Below, in pieces: positions 33,518-43,509 of a stretch of DNA of 64,000 bases. The stretch's first letter is position 1, and every line of letters begins with the position of its first letter. This stretch comes from Terribacillus saccharophilus. Lineage in GTDB: Bacteria; Bacillota; Bacilli; Bacillales; Amphibacillaceae. The stretch spans positions 186,001 through 250,000 of the forward strand of contig FOCD01000003.1 in assembly GCA_900110015.1 (NCBI GenBank), read 5' to 3'. The position numbers and the translations under genes were made by a program. The notes under the pieces were generated by a model, which was not told the DNA's origin, made no database searches, and saw nothing but the letters and a program-made list of their open reading frames with translations.

Positions 33518-34264
33518 ATGAACGACTTCATTAATCAATTGCACAATCACCGTTCCGTACGGACATTCACTGATAAAAAACTGACACAGAAGCAGCTCGA
33601 TGCAATTATGGGAGCAGCAATCCAAGCACCAAACTGGATCAACGGTCAGCAAGTTTCTGTTATCGTCGTAACTGACGAGGAGAGAAAACGTCGGTTAGCA
33701 GAGCTTTCCGGAAATCAGAAACATATAGATGACGCAGCAGCTTTTCTTGTCTTTTGCATGGATTACAGTCGCGCTAAGCATATAACGGAACTGCATGATA
33801 AGAAACTTGAGGTAATGGAGAATATCGAGGCTGTACTAGTAGGTTCTACTGATGTTGGCATCGCACTTGGTACTGCAGTTGCTGCAGCAGAATCTATGGG
33901 TATCGGCACCGTTCCAATCGGCGGCGTCCGCAGAAGCCCAGCCGAAATTTCAGAGCTGCTTGAGCTGCCTGAGCTTGCGTTCCCAATCTCTGGTCTTGCC
34001 ATCGGTTACCCTGCTGATCCGCTGCCAGCACAAAGTCCGAGAATTCCAACGGAAGCTTTTTATCATAAAGAAACATACGTACAAAACCAGCGGGAAGCGG
34101 TCGAAGAAATGGATAAAAGACAGCAGGAAGCAATTAAAGTCCGAACTGGCAAAACGAAAGCACATCCTTGGTCAGAAAGAATTGCCGCTTTCTATTCCGA
34201 ACGATATAAAGAATACGGAAAAGTAACAGACGTTCTGAAACAGAACGGATACGATTATAAATAA
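33518..34264 (+). CDS. FMN-dependent NADPH nitroreductase/oxidoreductase, NfrA family
   Basis: A 248-residue homodimeric flavoprotein. Seen: HRSVRTFTDKKLT (FMN phosphate-binding Arg/Ser), AAIQAPNWINGQQVSVIVV, TDVGIALGTAVAAAESMGIGTVPIGGVRRSP, and LPELAFPISGLAIGYP, typical of NfrA1/NfrA2/Frp nitroreductases. It reduces nitroaromatics, quinones or disulfide compounds with NAD(P)H. The start follows CTAGGAGGCC. The luciferase-like gene begins 27 bp downstream, forming a two-gene flavoprotein operon. Confidence 0.92.
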   Translation: MNDFINQLHNHRSVRTFTDKKLTQKQLDAIMGAAIQAPNWINGQQVSVIVVTDEERKRRLAELSGNQKHIDDAAAFLVFCMDYSRAKHITELHDKKLEVMENIEAVLVGSTDVGIALGTAVAAAESMGIGTVPIGGVRRSPAEISELLELPELAFPISGLAIGYPADPLPAQSPRIPTEAFYHKETYVQNQREAVEEMDKRQQEAIKVRTGKTKAHPWSERIAAFYSERYKEYGKVTDVLKQNGYDYK

Positions 34265-34291
34265 AAAGAACCAAGTAGAAAGGAAGTATAT

Positions 34292-35278
34292 ATGATGACC
34301 AGAACACCTTTATCGGTTTTGGATTTATCACCTGTACCAGACAATAAAACACCGAAAGAAGCCTTCGAAAACAGCAAACAGCTGATTCAGCACACAGAAA
34401 AACTAGGATATAATCGTTACTGGGTTGCTGAGCACCACAATATGCCGAGCATTGCCAGCTCTGCAACTTCTGTATTGATCGGTTATCTTGCTGGCCATAG
34501 CTCTACTATCCGTGTCGGCTCCGGCGGTGTGATGCTGCCAAACCACTCTCCGCTAGTCATAGCGGAACAATTCGGGACATTGGCAACGATGTATCCAGAC
34601 CGCATCGACCTTGGACTAGGACGAGCACCTGGTACAGACTATATGACAAGCCGCGCTTTGCGCCGTGATGCACATACGAGTGCAGAGAACTTCCCCGAAG
34701 ATGTGAAAGAGCTGCTTGCATATTTCAGTGATGCCAACCTGCCAATCAAAGCACATCCTGGGCATGGTACGAATGTGCCGGTATATCTATTAGGTTCCAG
34801 CACATTCAGCGCACAGCTTGCCGCTATGCTCGGTTTGCCGTTTGCATTTGCCAGCCACTTCGCACCGGGAGAGCTGCACAATGCATTGCGCTTATACCGT
34901 GAACGATTCCAGCCATCTGTTTACCTGGACAAACCATATGCAATGGTTACAGTTAACGGTATCGTAGCAGATACGAATGAAGAAGCGGAATTCCTTTCCA
35001 CGACATTAAAACTTAAGTTCCTAAGCATCATCCGCGGTCGCTCTGGATCTTCCACTGCACCAGTCGAAAGTATGGATCATATCTGGAATGAACACGAAAA
35101 GCTGCATGTCACAAACACACTGACTTACTCTTTCGTCGGAGATAAAGAAAAAGTGGCTAGTGAACTGGAAGCCTTCCATGCAAAAACACAGTTTGACGAA
35201 CTTATCGTTTCAGCAGACATTTATGACCAGGAAAAACGCAGAAATAGCTATAAATTGCTTTCTGAACTTTGGAAGTGA
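34292..35278 (+). CDS. Luciferase-like (LLM) flavin-dependent monooxygenase
   Basis: A 328-residue bacterial-luciferase-like TIM-barrel enzyme. Features: [19 protein letters not shown] at the N-terminus, [56 protein letters not shown] (the group typified by YceB/YddN-like proteins), and LGRAPGTD. A second ATG one codon in has the better Shine-Dalgarno distance. Such enzymes use reduced FMN; the nitroreductase just upstream could act as the flavin-reducing partner (inference). The substrate is unknown. Confidence 0.9.
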   Translation: MMTRTPLSVLDLSPVPDNKTPKEAFENSKQLIQHTEKLGYNRYWVAEHHNMPSIASSATSVLIGYLAGHSSTIRVGSGGVMLPNHSPLVIAEQFGTLATMYPDRIDLGLGRAPGTDYMTSRALRRDAHTSAENFPEDVKELLAYFSDANLPIKAHPGHGTNVPVYLLGSSTFSAQLAAMLGLPFAFASHFAPGELHNALRLYRERFQPSVYLDKPYAMVTVNGIVADTNEEAEFLSTTLKLKFLSIIRGRSGSSTAPVESMDHIWNEHEKLHVTNTLTYSFVGDKEKVASELEAFHAKTQFDELIVSADIYDQEKRRNSYKLLSELWK

Positions 35279-35281
35279 TCT

Positions 35282-35316
35282 AAAAAAAGAACCTCATTTT
35301 AGAGGTTCTTTTTTAC
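35282..35316. terminator. Bidirectional terminator
   Basis: AAAAAGAACCTC, a 6-nt loop, GAGGTTCTTTTTT. It overlaps the last codons of the convergent membrane protein gene. Confidence 0.88.
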
Positions 35317-35841
35317 GTTGTTATGTAATAACCGATTGATGTCTCTCTTAATGCTGGCTTGCTTCAGTGCTCTTTGCTGCTTTAAGTATCTTAGGTCTGA
35401 AATATTGTCATACGATAGCTGCGTATAGAAGTAGTTTATGTACTCCAATATAGCGAAGAGATATATAAATAATGCTATAAATAATCCGCCTATAGGCAGT
35501 GGAGACTGTAAGTGTAAAAGATCATAGATAAAAGCAAAAAGAGGAATGGCAATCAGCAGCAAATTTATTTTCCTTAGTTTTATTAGTTTGTATACTACCT
35601 TTTCTGGGGTAATAAATGTCTTCTCATTCCTGAACCTTTTAAGCTTGGCATACCAATACATAGTGCCTTGCAATAACAGGAACTCCAAAAGAAGAAACGC
35701 TGTCCAAAATGAAAAAAGAGAATAGAGCTTCAAATCCGGATAGTTTTGATTTATAAGCACGCTGAGAATTACGAAGGAGATTACAGCAGCTAACTCCCCG
35801 GAGTAGAGAAATTTCAACCTATTTTCTATATGTCCTTTCAA
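35299..35841 (-). CDS. Hypothetical membrane protein, 180 aa
   Basis: Not recognised. Four hydrophobic segments are visible (about 15-31, 40-58, 93-110 and 119-138), arranged as two hairpins with a basic cytoplasmic-like loop between them (KLKRFRNEKTFITPEKVVYKLIKLRK) and a basic C-terminal tail (QQRALKQASIKRDINRLLHNNVKKNL). It is AT-rich compared with its neighbours. It follows a tiny exported peptide gene on the same strand, 21 bp apart, so the two may be cotranscribed. Confidence 0.72.
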   Translation of the reverse strand: MKGHIENRLKFLYSGELAAVISFVILSVLINQNYPDLKLYSLFSFWTAFLLLEFLLLQGTMYWYAKLKRFRNEKTFITPEKVVYKLIKLRKINLLLIAIPLFAFIYDLLHLQSPLPIGGLFIALFIYLFAILEYINYFYTQLSYDNISDLRYLKQQRALKQASIKRDINRLLHNNVKKNL

Positions 35842-35862
35842 CTGTAAACCCCCTAGAGAATT

Positions 35863-36024
35863 TTAACTAAGTATATAATTGCTATTCGTTTTCCTTATCC
35901 TTATTTTCATTGATCTTTTCGAAAGAGAACCTATCTTTCTTTTATTCCCATCTACTTCTTTCATTTCAATTGAACCCCCAGCTAAAATCAGTATAAGTAA
36001 AATCAAAGAAAGAAACTTTTTCAT
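35863..36024 (-). CDS. Tiny exported peptide, 53 aa (possibly frameshifted)
   Basis: The ATG at 36024 has an excellent AGGAGG at 6 bases. The product has a signal-peptide-like start (MKKFLSLILLILILAGGSIEM) with LAGG where a lipoprotein would have LAGC, then a charged tail. In the alternative frame, entered near the AATAAAAG run after the GNK codons, the tail reads KDRFSFEKINENKDKENE with its own stop, which looks more protein-like. A one-base indel is therefore possible. Together with the 35299 gene and flanking spacer it accounts for most of the 335-bp stretch between 35842 and 36176. Confidence 0.45.
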   Translation of the reverse strand: MKKFLSLILLILILAGGSIEMKEVDGNKRKIGSLSKRSMKIRIRKTNSNYILS

Positions 36025-36135
36025 GTTTTCCCTCCTAAAAAGTATATTGTAAGTCTACATGAATTATCGCTAGAAGGATTCGTCAATTCGTAAAAAATTA
36101 CAATATATTTTCATACAAGTACTGTTATTATGACA

Positions 36136-36168
36136 ATAAAAAAAGACCGCTAAATTAGCGGCCTTCCT
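36136..36168 (-). terminator. Terminator of the SDR gene at 36177
   Basis: Minus strand: a CCGCTAA / TTAGCGG stem followed by TCTTTTTTTATT directly downstream of the stop. Confidence 0.85.
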
Positions 36169-36176
36169 TTACGTTA

Positions 36177-36821
36177 TTAGTTATAAACATCCTCAACCGG
36201 TGTATCTCCAGCAAGCAAGGAAACAATCTTTCCTTTCGCCTTATCATTTCCGATAGCTGCCGCGATGGCACGCGCTACATCCTCGCGCGGAATTTGAGTT
36301 GTCTTGAATCCAGATTCATCTGTTGTAACTTTGCCAGTTCCTGCATCATCTGATAGTCCGCCCGGACGCAGGATAGTGTAATTCAGCTTACTGCCTTGGA
36401 CAATCTGATCCGCGTAATGTTTTGCGATATAATACGGCTTCATGTCTTCTGTCCATTGATCTGGAGAATCCGCATGGATGGCACTAACCATGATGAACTG
36501 CTTCGCTCCAACTTTTTCAGCAGCTTTCACTGATTTCGCAGCTCCGTCCAAATCAATCGTTAATGTCTTATCCGGTCCAGTGCTACCGCCGGAACCTGCT
36601 GTGAATACAACTACATCGGATCCGTTGATAGCGTCTGTAAACGCGTCTAAATTATCCTCTAGATTTAGGAATACGGGTTTAACGCCTTTTTCTTCAAAAT
36701 ATCCAAATTGCTCTTCCTTCCGAAGTCCTACAGAAACTTCGTGTTCTTTGCTTTCATTCAGTACGTTAACTAGATTTTTTCCTACTTTACCGTTTGCTCC
36801 AATAATGAATACTTTGCTCAT
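36177..36821 (-). CDS. NAD(P)H-binding atypical SDR (YhfK-like)
   Basis: A 214-residue atypical short-chain dehydrogenase of the NmrA/NAD(P)H-binding type. N-terminal VFIIGANGKVGKNLVNVL nucleotide loop, DVVVFTAGSGGSTG, FIMVSAIHADSPDQWTEDMKPYYIAKHYADQIVQGSKLNYTILRPGGLSDD, and PREDVARAIAAAIG. It matches the YhfK/YwnB group of B. subtilis as recalled; these are flavin/NADPH-linked stress proteins of unknown reaction. It lies 19 bp downstream of an aldehyde dehydrogenase gene on the same strand, so the two form an operon. Confidence 0.9.
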   Translation of the reverse strand: MSKVFIIGANGKVGKNLVNVLNESKEHEVSVGLRKEEQFGYFEEKGVKPVFLNLEDNLDAFTDAINGSDVVVFTAGSGGSTGPDKTLTIDLDGAAKSVKAAEKVGAKQFIMVSAIHADSPDQWTEDMKPYYIAKHYADQIVQGSKLNYTILRPGGLSDDAGTGKVTTDESGFKTTQIPREDVARAIAAAIGNDKAKGKIVSLLAGDTPVEDVYN

Positions 36822-36840
36822 ATTAATCCCTCATTTCTAT

Positions 36841-38298
36841 TTATTTTAAAAAGCTATCATAATCTGTGCGTTCGTTTTGTACACCGATCCATTTTGTTTC
36901 CGTGAATTCTTCCAACGCCCACTTACCGTTGAATCGGCCAAGACCGGATTGTTTTACACCACCGAATGGTGCTTGCGGTTCGTCATTGATACTCTGATCA
37001 TTAACATGAATCATTCCTGTTTCAATTCGTTTAGCAATCAATTCACCATGTCCTACTGTAGAATGAACTGCACCAGAAAGACCAAATGGATGCTCATTTG
37101 CCATCTCAACTGCCTCGTCTTCTATTTCAAACGTAATGATTGGTGCGATTGGTCCGAATATCTCTTCCGCTGCAAGTGGTGACTGGTTGTCTACTTGATT
37201 GACGACTGTAGGCTCTAATACGTTGCCCTGGAAGTTGCCGCCAGTAAGAACATTTGCACCAGCGTCAATTGCGCGCTGCAGCTGCTCTTTTATGCTGTCC
37301 ACTTGCTGCTCGTTTATAATCGGACCTACTTGTGTATTTTTATCTTCAGGGTCACCGTAACGCAGATCTTTAACTTTTTCAACGAACTTGCTCGTGAATT
37401 CCTCTGCAACAGATGACTGTACAAGTATGCGGTTCAGCGCAATACAAACCTGCCCCTGGTGATAGAACTTACCATATACAGCGGATTCTACTGCCGCATC
37501 GATATTGGCATCCTCCATCACGATAAGCACGTTGTTACCTCCAAGCTCCAATGCTGTGCTTTTCAATTCGCCTGCAGCAAGAGATGCGATATGCTTACCT
37601 ACTCCAGTAGATCCTGTAAAGGAAATCATACGGGGAATCGGGTGCTTCACAAAACTATCCCCGATTTCGGAGCTCTTACCACTAACAAGATTAATCAGCC
37701 CTTTAGGTGCCCCTGCTTCCTCGAATACAGCCGCCACTAGCGAACCTGCAGTCACGGTTGTATCTTTAGAAGGTTTGATAACTACTCCGTTTCCTGTAGC
37801 CAGTGCTGCAGCCACAGAGCGCATAGTCAAATGCAGCGGGAAGTTCCAAGGACTAATAACACCGACCACTCCTAGCGGCTCCTGATAAACTTTATTCACT
37901 TTGCCAGGAACATGAGAAAGAAATACCTCCCCCTTCATCCGATTCGGATAAGAAGCAGCTTCTTTCATGAAATTAACCGCGGTCGTAATTTCACCGACAG
38001 CTTTTCTGTACGTACTGCCAGCTTCTTTAATCAGCCATTCGATAAACAGCTCTTTCTCCTGCTCAATGATTTGGATTGCTTTTTCAATCAGCTCACGCTT
38101 CACTTGTGGCGGCTGCTCAGCCCATTCCTTCTGTGCACGTGCCGCTGCTTGGTAAGCTTCATCCAAGTCTTCCTCGTTTGCCCCTTGGATTGTAAGCAGC
38201 GTTTCTCCTGTATATGGATTGGTATTATCGAATGTATCTTCACTATTCCCTTTTCGCCATTCACCATTTATATAAAGTAAATCAAACTGCTTTTGCAA
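36841..38298 (-). CDS. Aldehyde dehydrogenase (YfmT/vanillin-dehydrogenase-like)
   Basis: A 485-residue NAD(P)+-dependent aldehyde dehydrogenase. The start is a TTG preceded by AAGGAGG. Catalytic residues: Cys285 in YHQGQVCIALNR, Glu251 in ALELGGNN and Asn152 in SPWNFPL; cofactor-loop FTGSTGVG. The C-terminus has HVNDQSINDEPQAPFGGVKQSGLGRFNG. The ELGGNN variant and overall sequence resemble B. subtilis YfmT and benzaldehyde/vanillin dehydrogenases. The substrate is inferred to be an aromatic aldehyde. Confidence 0.9.
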   Translation of the reverse strand: MQKQFDLLYINGEWRKGNSEDTFDNTNPYTGETLLTIQGANEEDLDEAYQAAARAQKEWAEQPPQVKRELIEKAIQIIEQEKELFIEWLIKEAGSTYRKAVGEITTAVNFMKEAASYPNRMKGEVFLSHVPGKVNKVYQEPLGVVGVISPWNFPLHLTMRSVAAALATGNGVVIKPSKDTTVTAGSLVAAVFEEAGAPKGLINLVSGKSSEIGDSFVKHPIPRMISFTGSTGVGKHIASLAAGELKSTALELGGNNVLIVMEDANIDAAVESAVYGKFYHQGQVCIALNRILVQSSVAEEFTSKFVEKVKDLRYGDPEDKNTQVGPIINEQQVDSIKEQLQRAIDAGANVLTGGNFQGNVLEPTVVNQVDNQSPLAAEEIFGPIAPIITFEIEDEAVEMANEHPFGLSGAVHSTVGHGELIAKRIETGMIHVNDQSINDEPQAPFGGVKQSGLGRFNGKWALEEFTETKWIGVQNERTDYDSFLK

Positions 38299-38477
38299 AA
38301 TAACGCCTCCTTAGGATTTGTCTCGACTTAGAGACAATTCCCCCTTTGCATAAGATTAAACAAGTTGTCTGTGAAACGTCTTCTTCTTTTCTCAGCGTTT
38401 TCTAATTTTCACTTCATGTTGCTCTAAGATGCGTTGGATATAGTAGTACCATAACAACGATCAAGGAGATGGATAAT

Positions 38478-39038
38478 ATGAAAAGAAAAAACTTACTAGC
38501 AAGCGGTCTGGCGATTACATTGGCAGCGGGATTAGGCTTTGGGTTTCAGCATGTAAGTGCAGATGACGATAAAGTACCTGCAGATACAAAGGTGAATCTG
38601 AACCAAGCAATTGACAATGCCAGCAAAGAACAAGCAGGAACAGTCACAAGCGTCGAGCTTGATACTACACGGAGTGGGCAGGCTTATTACGAAGTGGATG
38701 TAAATGATGATAAAGAGGAATACGATATTCGAGTAAATGCTGATGACGGAACTGTCGAATCAAGAAAAGATAATGACGATGATAACGATAATAACAAAGC
38801 ACCGCAGCCAAAAGTAGACATCAAAACTGCTGCTGAAACAGCTCTAGCACAGGAAAAAGGTGCCACACTGACAGATATCTCACTAGACGAAGATGACGGC
38901 AGACTGGAATATGATGTGGAGCTTCGTACCGATAAGGATGAAATCGAAGTGACTATTGATGCAGAATCCGGCGAAGTGACATATACAGAAAAAGAATCTC
39001 TCCAAGATGATCAAGACGATGATGGCGATGATGACTAA
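38478..39038 (+). CDS. Exported PepSY-domain protein
   Basis: 186 residues. The ATG at 38478 (MKRKNLLASGLAITLAAGLGFGFQHVSA) has AAGGAG at 9 bases; the ATG at 38469 is too close. A clear Sec signal peptide ends near VSA-DDD. Two PepSY repeats follow (about 40-90 and 105-160), each with the VNLNQAIDNASKEQ / VDIKTAAETALAQE start and the YEVDV or YDVEL strand, separated by an Asp/Asn-rich linker. The C-terminus is strongly acidic. PepSY proteins may inhibit or buffer extracellular proteases or bind metals. It resembles YkoI-type proteins. Monocistronic. Confidence 0.87.
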   Translation: MKRKNLLASGLAITLAAGLGFGFQHVSADDDKVPADTKVNLNQAIDNASKEQAGTVTSVELDTTRSGQAYYEVDVNDDKEEYDIRVNADDGTVESRKDNDDDNDNNKAPQPKVDIKTAAETALAQEKGATLTDISLDEDDGRLEYDVELRTDKDEIEVTIDAESGEVTYTEKESLQDDQDDDGDDD

Positions 39039-39044
39039 TTAACA

Positions 39045-39076
39045 CTAGAGTCTCCTATAGGAGGCTCTTTTTTTAT
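39045..39076 (+). terminator. Terminator after PepSY gene
   Basis: AGAGTCTCC-tata-GGAGGCTCT stem (one G-T pair) followed by TTTTTTT. Confidence 0.88.
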
Positions 39077-39141
39077 GTTTCAGATTTTCCAAAAGGGTTA
39101 TTAGTAGGGGGTACAAGACATTCGAAGGGAGCAATCAAACT

Positions 39142-39885
39142 ATGAGCGAAAATATTCAAGATAAAGTTGTCATCATTACAGGTGCATCAAGCGGCATTGG
39201 AGAGGCAACGGCTAAAGAATTAGCGCAACATGGTGCTAAGGTTGTCCTTGCTGCCCGACGGGAAGAACGTTTGCAAGAGTTAGCAGAATCCATCAAGCAA
39301 GATGGCGGAGAAGCTATTTATCAAGTGACTGACGTAACAAAACAGGAAGAGGTCGAACAGCTAGCTCAGCTGGCTCTAGATACGTATGGTCAAATCGATG
39401 CCATCTTCAACAATGCTGGTTTGATGCCACTATCCTTCCTGCATAAAAAGCAAATCTCTGAATGGGATACGATGGTAGACGTTAATATCAAAGGAGTATT
39501 GTACGGCATTGCTGCTGTGCTGCCTCATATGCGCGAGCGCAAGCAAGGCCATATTATTAATACTTCCTCCGTTGCGGGGCATAAATCCGGACCAGGAACA
39601 GCTGTTTATTCTGGAACTAAATTCGCAGTACGTGCCATCACGGAAGGCTTGCGCCAGGAAGAAGCGGAAAACAATATCCGAACAACAATCATCTCACCAG
39701 GAGCTATTAAAACCGAACTTCCGGATAGTATCACAGATGATGAAATCCGCGAAAGCATGGGCGAAACATTAGGAGCAGCTGTTACACCTGACAGTATTGC
39801 ACGCGCAGTCCGTTATGCTTTAAGTGAACCGGGTGATGTTGCAGTCAATGAGCTGCTCATTCGTCCGACGAACCAGAAAGGCTAA
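39142..39885 (+). CDS. Classical short-chain dehydrogenase/reductase
   Basis: A 247-residue SDR. Cofactor motif TGASSGIG near the N-terminus, NNAG (residues near 92), and the catalytic set Asn, Ser (INTSSVAG), Tyr-x-x-x-Lys (YSGTKFAV), then SPGAIKTEL. AARREERL after strand 2 suggests NADP(H) preference. It resembles the Bacillus YdfG-like/serine-dehydrogenase-type subgroup. The start follows GAAGGGAG. The substrate is unknown. Followed by a strong terminator. Confidence 0.92.
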   Translation: MSENIQDKVVIITGASSGIGEATAKELAQHGAKVVLAARREERLQELAESIKQDGGEAIYQVTDVTKQEEVEQLAQLALDTYGQIDAIFNNAGLMPLSFLHKKQISEWDTMVDVNIKGVLYGIAAVLPHMRERKQGHIINTSSVAGHKSGPGTAVYSGTKFAVRAITEGLRQEEAENNIRTTIISPGAIKTELPDSITDDEIRESMGETLGAAVTPDSIARAVRYALSEPGDVAVNELLIRPTNQKG

Positions 39886-39893
39886 TAATAAAA

Positions 39894-39935
39894 GAACAGC
39901 ACCTCTTCCGGCTGATCCGGAGAGGTGCTGTTTTG

Positions 39936-39936
<1 letters not shown>
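39894..39936. terminator. Bidirectional terminator between SDR and bgl GH1 gene
   Basis: AACAGCACCTCTTCCGG, a 5-nt loop and CCGGAGAGGTGCTGTT; a long stem with T-rich exits both ways. Confidence 0.88.
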
Positions 39937-41387
<1,451 letters not shown>

Positions 41388-41409
41388 TTATATCTACCGA
41401 TCAAGCATT

Positions 41410-43326
41410 CTATATATTCAGGGTAAGCAGCGGCTCGCCCCATTTCACTTGTTTTTCTTCTGTTGCCGCCACTAGGTTGTAAGCCTTTACATCCGTCACC
41501 ACAACTGGCGTCGTAATATCAAAACCGGCATTCTGGATACTATCCAAATCAAACTCTATGAGCAGCTGCCCTTTTTCTACGCGATCTCCTTGCTTTACAT
41601 GAGCGTCAAAGAACTTGCCGTCCAACTGAACCGTATCCATCCCGATATGGACCAGAATCTCGGCTCCGCTATTCGCTGTGATTCCGATGGCATGTTTCGT
41701 TGGGAATAAAACAGATACAACGCCAGATGCAGGAGCGTACAGTTTTCCTTCTGACGGAATGATTGCTACACCCTTGCCGAGTGCGCCTGTCGCAAACGCC
41801 TCATCTTTGATCTCAGATAATGAAACAATCGAACCTGGAAATGGACTAGCAATCACGTCATTGCCAATAGCCAGCTTCTCTTCCTTCTGAATAGGTGTTG
41901 TTGGCTCTTGCACTGTGTCAGGTTTGTTGTTTTCCTTTGTGAATCCGAATAGCATCGTCAGTACGAAAGCACTCGCAAACGCTACTCCTATTGAGATAAA
42001 TGATCCCCAGAATCCCAAATCAAAACCGTTTGGACCGATGAAGGTAGGGATTTGGAAAATGCCTAATCCGCCAGTCATATATCCTGTCGTTTTCGTTATA
42101 CCTAAAACAGCACCACCTAAGGCACCACCGATACAGCTAATGATAAATGGACGTTTCAGAGGAAGTGTAATACCATAGATAGCTGGTTCCGTAACTCCAA
42201 AAATGCCTGAAATAAAGGCTGGTATACTTAATGTTTTAAGTTTTTTCTGCTTGATGCGGATCCAAACAGCCAATACTGCACCAATCTGTGCGAAAGAAGC
42301 AGCAAAGACAAGCGCTAACACAGGGTCTCCACCGTAGACAGCTAGGTTATTGATCGAGATCGGTACAAGTCCCCAATGCAAACCGAAGATAACGAAGATC
42401 TGCCAGAAAGCTCCCAGGAATAAACCAGCAATAATTGGGCTCAAGTCATAGATGCTAAGTGTTGCTTGCCCGATCAGTTGTCCTGCCCATGTTGCAATCG
42501 GACCGATAATCAGGAATGTCAGCGGTACAACCACCAACAGTGTCAAAAACGGGACAACAAAGGTCTTGATGACACTAGGTACAATCTTTGCGAAACCTCT
42601 TTCCACTTTCGCTGCAAAAAACGTCGCCAAAATGATTGGAATAACAGACGATGAATAAGTCATCAAGATTACCGGCATACCCAAGAAGGTAATATGCACA
42701 GGCGATTCAAACAGCGTACCACTAAATAACGTATACAGCGGGTCGCCGATTGTAAGTCCGGATAATGTCGGATAAACAAGTGCCGCCCCAATAGCCATTC
42801 CGATAAAATGACTGCCGCCGAACTTCCTCATCGCAGTATAACCTAAGAATATCGGGAAGAAGTAGAACAGAGAATCACCAACAGCATTAAGAATCTGATA
42901 GGTCCCGGACTCTTCTTTAAACACTCCAAATGCAAGGAACATTGCGTTAAAGCCTTTGATCATACCAGTTGCAGCCAATACGCCCAGTACCGGAGTAAAG
43001 ATGCTGGAAATAATATCGATAAATTTATTAAATGGATTTGTATCCTTGTCTCCATCCTGCGATGCTTGTTCATTACCAGTAAACCCGCCAACATGCGCTA
43101 CTGCTTTATATACATCCGGCACATGGTTGCCGATGACAACTTGATACTGTCCGCCACTCTTAAGAACAGTAACAACATCATCCATGTTCTTCAGTGCTTC
43201 AGTATTTGCTTTATTTTCATCCTTTAACTTGAAGCGTAATCGAGTAATACAATGGACAACACTGTTAACATTTTCGCGGCCTCCGACTTGCTCGATGATA
43301 TCTTTGGCCAGTTGCTCATACTTCAT
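41410..43326 (-). CDS. bglP: PTS beta-glucoside EIIBCA permease
   Basis: A 638-residue permease in the order EIIB-EIIC-EIIA. EIIB phosphocysteine Cys26 in VVHCITRLRFKLKD, EIIC about 100-460 (GVTEPAIYGITLPLKRPF is the family signature), EIIA about 490-638 with His545 (TKHAIGIT) and phosphohistidine His560 (LVHIGMDTV). It imports and phosphorylates aryl-beta-glucosides such as salicin, arbutin or cellobiose and controls LicT by phosphorylation. Preceded by a RAT/terminator leader and a cre-containing promoter; the GH1 enzyme follows 43 bp downstream. Confidence 0.95.
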   Translation of the reverse strand: MKYEQLAKDIIEQVGGRENVNSVVHCITRLRFKLKDENKANTEALKNMDDVVTVLKSGGQYQVVIGNHVPDVYKAVAHVGGFTGNEQASQDGDKDTNPFNKFIDIISSIFTPVLGVLAATGMIKGFNAMFLAFGVFKEESGTYQILNAVGDSLFYFFPIFLGYTAMRKFGGSHFIGMAIGAALVYPTLSGLTIGDPLYTLFSGTLFESPVHITFLGMPVILMTYSSSVIPIILATFFAAKVERGFAKIVPSVIKTFVVPFLTLLVVVPLTFLIIGPIATWAGQLIGQATLSIYDLSPIIAGLFLGAFWQIFVIFGLHWGLVPISINNLAVYGGDPVLALVFAASFAQIGAVLAVWIRIKQKKLKTLSIPAFISGIFGVTEPAIYGITLPLKRPFIISCIGGALGGAVLGITKTTGYMTGGLGIFQIPTFIGPNGFDLGFWGSFISIGVAFASAFVLTMLFGFTKENNKPDTVQEPTTPIQKEEKLAIGNDVIASPFPGSIVSLSEIKDEAFATGALGKGVAIIPSEGKLYAPASGVVSVLFPTKHAIGITANSGAEILVHIGMDTVQLDGKFFDAHVKQGDRVEKGQLLIEFDLDSIQNAGFDITTPVVVTDVKAYNLVAATEEKQVKWGEPLLTLNI

Positions 43327-43360
43327 CTTAATCCCACCTTTTATTTGGAATTTGGCAAAT

Positions 43361-43415
43361 AAAAAACCTGATCAGGTTGGCGCACAAAATTCGTGCAGCC
43401 AAGCTAATCAGGTTA
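43361..43415 (-). terminator. bglP leader terminator controlled by LicT
   Basis: Minus strand: AACCTGATTAGCTTGGC (plus 43398-43414) pairs with GCCAACCTGATCAGGTT (plus 43365-43381), with an inner TGCAC/GTGC helix, followed by TTTTTTAT. Its 5' arm overlaps the RAT. Confidence 0.85.
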
Positions 43416-43437
43416 TGCCCTATTAAGGTAACATTCC
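43408..43437 (-). promoter_or_regulatory. RAT site upstream of bglP
   Basis: Minus strand GAATGTTACC-TTAATA-GGGCATAACCTGA, the LicT/BglG-type RAT pattern (GTTACC...GGGCA). It overlaps the 5' arm of the terminator by seven bases, so LicT binding should block terminator folding. Confidence 0.83.
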
Positions 43438-43464
43438 TTCGAAGGATATTCAGCTGATAAGTAA

Positions 43465-43501
43465 AATTTATCACCTTCTCCCTGAAATGTCAACGCTTAC
43501 A
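43465..43501 (-). promoter_or_regulatory. bglP promoter overlapped by a cre site
   Basis: Minus-strand -35 TTGACA (plus 43488-43493), 17-nt spacer, -10 TAAATT (plus 43465-43470). The plus-strand sequence TGTCAACGCTTACA (43488-43501) matches the cre consensus at 13 of 14 positions and covers the -35, a classic CcpA repression layout. Confidence 0.78.
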
Positions 43502-43509
43502 TTTACAAT

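Noticed and set aside
36478-36849. 123-codon plus-strand frame opposite the YhfK-like gene
   Set aside because: It is antisense to a recognised SDR gene, with no ribosome site; Ser/Thr/Pro-rich shadow translation.
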